DNA of 64,000 nucleotides. Source: Antedon mediterranea (Eukaryota; Echinodermata; Crinoidea; Comatulida; Antedonidae). Under the pieces are notes generated by a model. It was not told the DNA's origin and ran no database searches. It was given only the letters and a program-made list of their open reading frames with translations. Each line of letters begins with the position of its first letter. Within the stretch, counting starts at the first letter, position 1. The DNA lies in contig NC_092679.1 of the NCBI RefSeq assembly GCF_964355755.1, positions 21,886,432 to 21,950,431 on the forward strand, written 5' to 3'. Of the stretch, positions 59,901-64,000 are shown one piece after another. Position numbers and translations under genes: made by a program.

Positions 59901-62639
59901 GATGAACAACACAATACCTTAACTGTGTTTATACACACATTTTATTATAGCTAGTAAAGTTAATATCAATATTAGGGAACCAATTATATTAATTCAGCTA
60001 TTTAATGGTTAAAGATGTATTGTCCCCCTGAAAAAAACATTTTTGTTGAATATGCATATAATAATATTAATGTATTTACCTGGAAAAAAACTGTAATTTA
60101 AAGCAAAAAAATGGTCAAACAGTCAATGGGTTTTTAGTTGAATTTAAAGATGCATTATCCCTTGAAACACAAAAAAATGAAGGTCAAAATATTCTAAATT
60201 TATAGTGGCCATATCAAAGTAATATTAAAGTTATTCACTTTAAGTCGAAAATTTAAGCCAAAAACAACAAGTTTACGTAATTAACAGGTAAATTAGTTTG
60301 ATTACATTTCATCTGGAAAATCGTAACGAGCGAAAGTAAACAAAGATTTCAAACCATGAGGTACGCATTATGCATATGCTAAATTAGGATTGTTTACAAC
60401 TCGTCACGGTTAAGAAGGTATTTTCACACAGATCATGAGGAAGTTTTATGATTATGCATACAGAGTAGCCAAACAAGCGCATTTCATTATGGGATATGTT
60501 TGGATTGAAAACAAAAAAACGTCTGTATTTCAGTAAAAATTTCTTTTTTTTTTTCGAAAAATTTTTGGTGATAGTTAATTAACTATTATGATACTTCAAA
60601 ATGACCTACCTTTTTTCGAAATCTTTTATTTTTTTGGAATTAGTCAAAGGGACAATACACCTTTAACAATTTATTTTGTCATTTTATAAGTGAAAACATT
60701 ATTTTTTTCTGCTTTTTTTTCTACTAAAACTACAAAATAACATTCAAAGTCTGATTTACTTAATCTTCATTTTTAATGTTTTTTCGGGACAATATACATC
60801 TGTACCTATCTACATTTGATTATGTGATAAACTATATATATTAATTATATATTTTTAATCTAAATTTTGTTTACAGCAATTCTGGGTTATGCCTGATTTC
60901 CAGTCATTTCGGGGGTTATTTTCACATAAAATTTTCTGGCTTTATGCCGTGATTGTAACTTTTAAAATAAAAACTTTTTATAAAGCTTGCCAAGAGTCTA
61001 ATTTCCCCAATATATATGTATGCATTTTGGTCAAATATTAGCACGTAATACGTGTAGGCCATGCGGAAATGATGATTCTTAACTATTCTATTTACATTAT
61101 GTATTAACAAACCATTTGTCACAAATGATCCACGCATTGAATACGATGCGGGTCATCAGTTGTGCAATGTAATACCAGGATGTTGAGCGGCAGAGATCAA
61201 AGGGTTTATCTGTGGCTGCAACACTATCAGTTACATGGCCTTAACAGAAGCCGCAGAGAATATGTACATTAGTACTGTTGGTATTTGTCGCAGCCAGACA
61301 TAAGATCAAATGACTGTTACGAGTTCCTATCTTGGCAAGGCGTGTCCTGTTGTTAGATTGCCTTAACCTTACCAAATCTACAATGCAAAAGTAATTGAAA
61401 ATTTATAGGATCTGGATGAATTTATTTTGATATAGCATGTTATAAACCACCTTCATCTCCAACCAAGACAGCCACATGACGTGGACTTCTCAAGGGTCAG
61501 AATGTGGACATTAAATGATTGGTATGTATACTGATGATAAGTATAACTTTAAGTATACATGAAATGTTTAATACTGTACACCTTCTCCTCCCCCTTTTCA
61601 AGACCACAAAAATCCTCTTCAACCAAATTACCAATCATACTTACTTAGTCCGGGACATACCCGTACTTATATGACTAGATTCCTACATAAGTTCCTATCT
61701 TCCATTGTGACAGCAAGTTCTTTTTGTTGCATACCAGCATCCATCTCTAGTTTATCAATGTAATGTGAGTGCTGGTCTTGTTTTGCAAGCCCATGTACCA
61801 CTGCCACAGTAGAACATCTGAAATGTTTTACCAATCATCCCTATCTTCATCTTCAACATCCCAAAAATCCACTTCATTCCCCCAACTCTTTTTTATACAC
61901 CAATTTTCAAATCAGCAACTCCACACTAAAACTCTTTTTCCCTCCCTCTAATTAGCAAACCTAAACATCATCGACAGAGGCACACTCTTATATAAGAGGT
62001 GTGTCCCACAAACTTGTCCCCTAATTCACTCTACCAGGGAAGAGTGAATTCATTCTATCAGGGAAAAATAAATTCATTCTACCAGGGAAGAGTGAATTCA
62101 CTAATTCACTCTATCAGGGAAGAGTGTACTCACCAATTCACTCTACCAGGGAAGAGTGAATTCACTCTACCATGGAAGAGTGAATTCACTCTACCATGGA
62201 AGAGTGAATTCATTCTATCAGGGAAAAGTGAATTCATTCTACCAGGGAAGAGTGAATTCACTAATTCACTCTACCAGGGAAGAGTGAACTCACTAATTCA
62301 CTCTACCAGAGAAGAGTGAACTCACTAATTCACTCTACCAGGGAAGAGTGAACTCACTAATTCACTCTACCAGAGAAGAGTGAACTCACTAATTCACTCT
62401 ACCAGGGAAGAGTGAACTCACTAATTCACTCTACAAGAGTGAACTCACTAATTCACTCTACCAGGGAAGAGTGAATTCACTCTTTGTTGGTAGAGTGAAA
62501 TCACTCTTCCCTGCACTAACTGATAAATGTATCTTCTCTCAGGTCTTCATATTATCGACAGACGCTCATTTTGAGTGAAGTTTCTACTCCAGAAGTAAAC
62601 GCCCTGTTTAACAAGAAGTGTCGAAATATCCTTTCATAT
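35944..62639 (+). CDS. UTP25: UTP25 (digestive organ expansion factor), C-terminus outside the window
   Basis: Nucleolar small-subunit processome protein needed for early 18S pre-rRNA processing, related to DEAD-box helicases but without a helicase P-loop. Exons: 35944-36113, 38560-38608, 38860-38941, 39621-39686, 40641-40817, 41446-41531, 42125-42217, 42443-42565, 43224-43309, 43588-43650, 48445-48638, 49700-49856, 59095-59191, 61436-61521 and 62543 to about 62639 (last donor uncertain). Phases agree throughout. About 542 of the roughly 750 residues usual for the family are visible. An RG/KR-rich N-terminus is followed by an acidic stretch ([20 protein letters not shown]), [18 protein letters not shown], the core [47 protein letters not shown], the DEAD-like [14 protein letters not shown] (DQAD about 467-470), FSRVRMW and SSYYRQTLI. 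Intron 8 uses a GC donor (AAT|GCAAGT). Confidence 0.93.
36165..38160. mobile_element. Foldback-like DNA transposon in UTP25 intron 1
   Basis: Both ends are tandem arrays of a 16-bp unit in opposite orientation: AAAGTCGCCCCATCGC on the left (36178-36340) and GGCGACTTTGCGATGG on the right (37984-38150). Outside these, CGGATGCTAGTCAAGTCG mirrors CGACTTGACTGAATCCC. GTATTGA flanks both sides (36158-36164, 38161-38167), a 6-7-bp target duplication. Further in, the left GATATCAGTCGCGTTCG...GGTCGCGATAAA at 36560-36610 loosely matches the inverse of 37803-37850, so the inverted ends may reach ~450 bp. Tandem repeats inside long inverted ends define foldback (FB/Galileo-like) elements. No transposase frame was recognised. 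Confidence 0.75.
36876..36919 (+). repeat. 22-bp direct tandem duplication
   Basis: AATGAACATTGATTGGAAAGGC occurs twice in a row (the unit is given in the 20-base core ATGAACATTGATTGGAAAGG). It lies inside the central part of the foldback-like element. Confidence 0.8.
39078..39523 (-). repeat. 24-bp minisatellite carrying pol III B boxes
   Basis: About 18 units of 24 bp (on the + strand AGGATTGAACCCTGGGACC then AAGTC, with AGTATTGAACCTTGGCATT variants) fill most of UTP25 intron 3. On the - strand every unit contains GGTTCAATCC or GGTTCAATAC, matching the B-box consensus GWTCRANNC. The array runs straight into a tRNA-like SINE head, and its unit matches the B-box region of that SINE. Long open frames in three frames come only from the period being a multiple of three. 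Confidence 0.85.
39511..39568 (-). repeat. tRNA-derived SINE head, source of the 24-bp minisatellite
   Basis: On the - strand: GGAGCTGTAGCTTGGTGG, an anticodon-loop-like TGCCTTTGAATTGC, then the B box AAGGTTCAATCC. It is the same family as the fragment at 735-830. Confidence 0.7.
39947..40538. mobile_element. TTAA-flanked MITE in UTP25 intron 4
   Basis: AGCCCCCTTCCCTACGTTTT on the left and CAGGGAAGGGGTCT on the right form imperfect inverted ends next to TTAA (39943-39946 and 40539-40542). The inside includes GC-rich CGATCGATCGTGAGG and several GGCCTA words. No coding sequence. Confidence 0.7.
43663..48050 (+). repeat. 4.4-kb minisatellite of a 19-bp unit in UTP25 intron 10
   Basis: About 231 head-to-tail copies of GAACCAGCTTGGTTATTGT, starting 12 bases after the splice donor at 43651. 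Each unit holds a small hairpin, AACCA-GCT-TGGTT. Variant units occur in runs: TTGTGGTG, GAACGAG, GAACCATC, GAAATAG and GTTAACC. The last unit of each TTGTGGTG run falls at 44229, 44780, 45939, 46490 and 47041, spacings of 551, 1159, 551 and 551 bases (29, 61, 29 and 29 units), which shows a higher-order repeat. It is the bulk of a 4.8-kb intron that splicing must skip. Confidence 0.97.
48236..48388. mobile_element. Family-1 MITE, copy 11
   Basis: TTAAGCTCTACACTATCAAA on the left, GATATTGTAGATAGAGCTTT on the right. It lies between the 19-bp array and UTP25 exon 11. Confidence 0.85.
48800..49624 (+). repeat. Poly-C minisatellite in UTP25 intron 11
   Basis: Fifteen copies of a conserved core (CAGGGGTCATTCAACAC then TTTATCTGATGTCAGTAT) separated by C tracts of about 7 to 17, giving units of about 50-60 bp. 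The right edge CCTTAATAGAGGTTCTACTG is the terminus of the pogo-like MITE family, so the array appears to have grown inside one. The C tracts could form i-motifs, and the G-rich strand G-quadruplexes. Confidence 0.92.
49886..50506. mobile_element. AGATGTATTGTCCC-type MITE, copy i
   Basis: AGATATGTTGTCCCCCTG after TTAA on the left, GAGGACAATATATCTTT on the right. Inner arms TTTGACCAAAAATTGGATCG and CGATCCAATTTTGGTCAAAG pair closely. It starts 30 bases after UTP25 exon 12. Confidence 0.8.
50561..51407. mobile_element. piggyBac-like non-autonomous element
   Basis: Ends CCCTTTCACTGCG and CCGCAGTGAAAAGG are flanked by exact TTAA at 50557-50560 and 51408-51411. TTAA targets plus CCCTTT-type termini are typical of piggyBac elements. 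Inside are a GCGTATACCCGATACTACC-type duplication near the left end and a TGACGTCA near 51205. No transposase frame. It lies in UTP25 intron 12. Confidence 0.8.
51656..53079. mobile_element. Possible hAT-like element
   Basis: CAGGGGTCCCAAGT on the left and TTGGGACCTCTG on the right are imperfect inverted ends of hAT form. Flanks CAGCCAGC and CAGCCACT could be an 8-bp target duplication with two differences. No transposase seen. The middle holds GGCCTA words and TACCGC repeats. Confidence 0.45.
53293..56465 (+). mobile_element. Tandem pair of a 1.5-kb hairpin-ended element
   Basis: A ~1510-bp sequence starts at 53293 and again at 54803 (AACTAGACATGTAACTCGTC) and stays very similar throughout. 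Near the left end a hairpin, AACTCGTC-ACTTT-GACGAGTT, is followed by TTAGTTATCCGCAC. The right end of the second copy has a hairpin, GTTATCCGC-CAAGT-GCGGATAAC (56368-56390), duplicated at 56440-56462. The first copy lacks this right end. Each copy carries three TGACGTCA sites. Hairpin ends and head-to-tail tandems fit a Helitron-like or other rolling-circle element, but the CTRR end is not clear. No protein recognised. Confidence 0.7.
56695..56896. mobile_element. AGATGTATTGTCCC-type MITE, copy ii (short)
   Basis: AGATGTATTGTCCCCTGAA with TTAA at 56691-56694, and GGAGGACAATATACT with TTAA at 56897-56900. A deleted form of copy i. Confidence 0.8.
57037..57527. mobile_element. AGATGTATTGTCCC-type MITE, copy iii
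   Basis: AGATGTATTGTCCCTTG after TTAA (57033-57036) and AAAGGGACAATACATCT before TTAA (57528-57531). The interior (GTAAACAAAGATTTCAAACC, TACGCATTATGCATATGC) matches the nested copy at 60148. Confidence 0.85.
57655..57960 (+). repeat. Two tRNA-derived SINE heads in direct repeat
   Basis: ATCATAAATGCCCCAG-type starts lead to GATATCAAGC(C)GAAGAT and B boxes GGTTCGAATCC (57702-57712) and GGGTTCGAATC (57931-57941), about 228 bases apart. Both lack full tRNA stems. They lie in UTP25 intron 12. Confidence 0.6.
58280..58320 (+). repeat. ATT microsatellite at a repeat tail
   Basis: GGCGCTATATAATTCTAG is followed by a run of ATT repeats, the usual look of a SINE or LINE 3' end. Confidence 0.5.
58748..58815 (-). 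mobile_element. Probable 3' end of a non-LTR retrotransposon, - strand
   Basis: CAATTCAATTCAATTTC and TTTATT read, on the - strand, as an AATAAA signal then an ATTGA microsatellite tail. No coding part kept. Confidence 0.35.
59273..59416. mobile_element. Family-1 MITE, copy 12
   Basis: AAGCTCTGTCTACACTATC on the left, GATAATGTAGACAGAG then TTTAA on the right. It starts about 80 bases after UTP25 exon 13. Confidence 0.88.
59517..59650. mobile_element. Family-1 MITE, copy 13
   Basis: CCTTGTCCACACTATCAAAC on the left, GATAGTATAGACAGAGCTTT on the right. Only 100 bases from copy 12, in the same intron. Confidence 0.85.
60013..60800. mobile_element. AGATGTATTGTCCC-type MITE, copy iv, split by copy v
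   Basis: The left part AGATGTATTGTCCCCCTG runs to AGTTGAATTTAA at 60147. It resumes after 60662 with TTAACAATTTATTTTGTC and ends near CGGGACAATATACATC. Copy i at 49886 keeps the unsplit form (GAATTTAACCATTTATTTTG). Confidence 0.8.
60148..60662. mobile_element. AGATGTATTGTCCC-type MITE, copy v, nested in copy iv
   Basis: AGATGCATTATCCCTTG with TTAA at 60144-60147 on the left and AGGGACAATACACCT with TTAA at 60663-60666 on the right. Comparison with the unsplit relative at 49886 shows a single TTAA there, so TTAA is the true duplicated target. Confidence 0.88.
62023..62515 (+). repeat. Hairpin minisatellite in UTP25 intron 14
   Basis: About 16 copies of TTCACTCTACCAGGGAAG then AGTGAA, separated by short spacers (ACTCACTAA), in units of 24-32 bp. 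Each unit is an inverted repeat, TTCACTCT...AGAGTGAA. The last unit is inverted (GGTAGAGTGAAATCACTC then TTCCCTG). The array ends 27 bases before exon 15. Confidence 0.9.
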
Positions 62640-64000
62640 GTTATAACAACATACAAATTGCAGTCAAAAGAGCAAAAAGATAATGTGCAAAAAATATTTT
62701 TCTCTATTTTTTCAAGCATCTGCCTTCAATCTCTCAAAGCTATTTTCATTTAATCTTCTTGCATTGTATTTTTCTTATTATTTTTGTCAGAGTTTGTAAA
62801 TAATTTTTATGAAAAATTAAATATCTTAAGTTATCTATCTTCAATATGGACGGAAATATTAGCATGCTCTCTTTTCTAAATATTTCTAATTATTTATTCT
62901 GAAATCTCAGATCGGATTAGTAATAGTACATAATTATAAAAGTGCAGTACTCTTAATTATAGTATAGACTTTATAATACAAGTGATTGAATTGTGACTAG
63001 GACTAAGCTGTATAGTTTGACAAAAAAATGTAATGTGCCCATATAGGGCGGTGATATGCTCAAATATGGTAGTAAAATGACATCATTGTGTCCATATATC
63101 CACATCACCTTTTATTTTTTCACATAAAGTTTGATAAACCTTAAACTCCTTTAATTTAATAAATTTGATAATAAAGATAAATAACAAAAAGATAGTAAAC
63201 AATAAGTAGTGATAACAGTATCAATAAAATGTAATTTAAAAAAATAATTGTAGCCTGTGCACATATAAAAATACTACATTTATAGAAGAAGTAGTTTACT
63301 TAATATGATTATTCACTCACATCCTGTTTGTAAAGTCTATGTTTACATTAGATTATTCCCTTGTTTTGAATTTTGTATACTGGTACTTGTAAAAGGCTTA
63401 ATAACATTATTAATATTTATTTGGATCAACACTTTTTTAACAGTGGCACACATGCTAGATGGTGCGTCCATACAATTACAAAATTACAACAAAACTATAC
63501 AAAAACAATGGATCATAAAACTGAAACTAAAGAGACATTTGTACTATTTGATTAGGAACTTTCGTTCTCAACATAAAATTTGATTTGACATTTTGCATAA
63601 TTACTCAACGTTATAACAAACCATAAATGGAGAAATATACATAAATAAACATTCATATTGTCTTTGATGAAAATAATATTTCAAAAAAATGTCAAACGTC
63701 ATTATCAGTAACAGTAATACAATCATTATGATACAATGATTTTATTTATTATATTTTTTTTTTTTATTGTGAGGTCAATTGATTTATTTTAATTTTATGA
63801 CAGTATAGCATCTTCAGTGCAATTGTATTACAACTGAACATTCTAAATGGATCAGAGCGCTTGAAGAGAGTACTTGGGTTTCTGCCAGTAGTCTTATTAA
63901 TATATATATATTTATTTGAACTTACACCTTTAAATCGGTGGCACTCAATCAATGACAATTGGTGCGTTCTTAAGTAAAAGTTACAAATTCACAAACTTAT
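62640..64000 (+). other. UTP25 intron running off the window
   Basis: The frame of exon 15 stays open to 62753, but after [12 protein letters not shown] it no longer resembles the family. GT at 62640 is therefore the most likely donor. No later UTP25 exon was found up to 64000. The stretch is AT-rich with one MITE (63004-63143). Confidence 0.5.
63004..63143. mobile_element. Family-1 MITE, copy 14 (decayed)
   Basis: AAGCTGTATAGTTTGAC on the left and CATAAAGTTTGATAAACC on the right. The inner part keeps ATGTGCCCATAT and AAATGACATCATTGTG. The terminal CTGTCTACAC words are lost. Confidence 0.7.

Noticed and set aside
61999-62319. 106-residue frame with SFYQGRVNS-type repeats
   Set aside because: Product of the hairpin minisatellite in UTP25 intron 14.

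Overview
The window is animal nuclear DNA: AT-rich, with GT-AG split genes, many TTAA-flanked MITEs, a LINE fragment, tRNA-derived SINEs and large minisatellites. The gene products resemble deuterostome proteins, and the frequent GGCCTA-type words suggest an echinoderm or a relative. That taxonomic guess is inference only. There is no operon and no prokaryotic or viral gene.

Layout. (1) 1-10.4 kb, + strand: the 3' half of a SNAP-25/SNAP-23 family t-SNARE gene, with two alternative terminal coding exons (6733-6795 and 10303-10371). The upstream exons lie outside the window. (2) 14.0-25.3 kb, + strand: two tandem three-exon genes for sphingolipid delta4-desaturase (DEGS type), with identical intron phases. 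A 5'-truncated non-LTR retrotransposon and several MITEs lie between them. The second copy ends in a 42-bp coding unit, stop codon included, that is repeated three times. (3) 25.3-31.7 kb: no gene seen, only MITEs and old repeats. (4) 31.75-35.5 kb, - strand: an RBM4/lark-type RNA-binding protein with one RRM, a CCHC knuckle, an RGG stretch and an Arg/Tyr/Pro-rich tail. (5) 35.9 kb to beyond the window end, + strand: UTP25 (digestive organ expansion factor), a nucleolar small-subunit processome protein. Fifteen exons are visible and the C-terminal exons are missing. UTP25 and the RBM4-like gene are divergent and probably share a promoter region.

The UTP25 introns are a store of repeats. They hold a 2-kb foldback-like element with tandem-repeat inverted ends, a 24-bp minisatellite carrying pol III B boxes, a 4.4-kb 19-bp minisatellite with higher-order structure, a poly-C minisatellite, a piggyBac-like MITE, a tandem 1.5-kb hairpin-ended element, nested MITEs and a hairpin minisatellite. 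One abundant ~150-bp MITE family has 14 copies in the window. At least seven TIR families appear to use TTAA targets.

The genes are not a functional cluster. Exocytosis (SNAP-25), ceramide synthesis (DEGS), RNA binding (RBM4-like) and ribosome biogenesis (UTP25) simply sit side by side. Exon boundaries were set by splice signals, reading-frame phase and agreement with remembered family sequence. No alignment was run.
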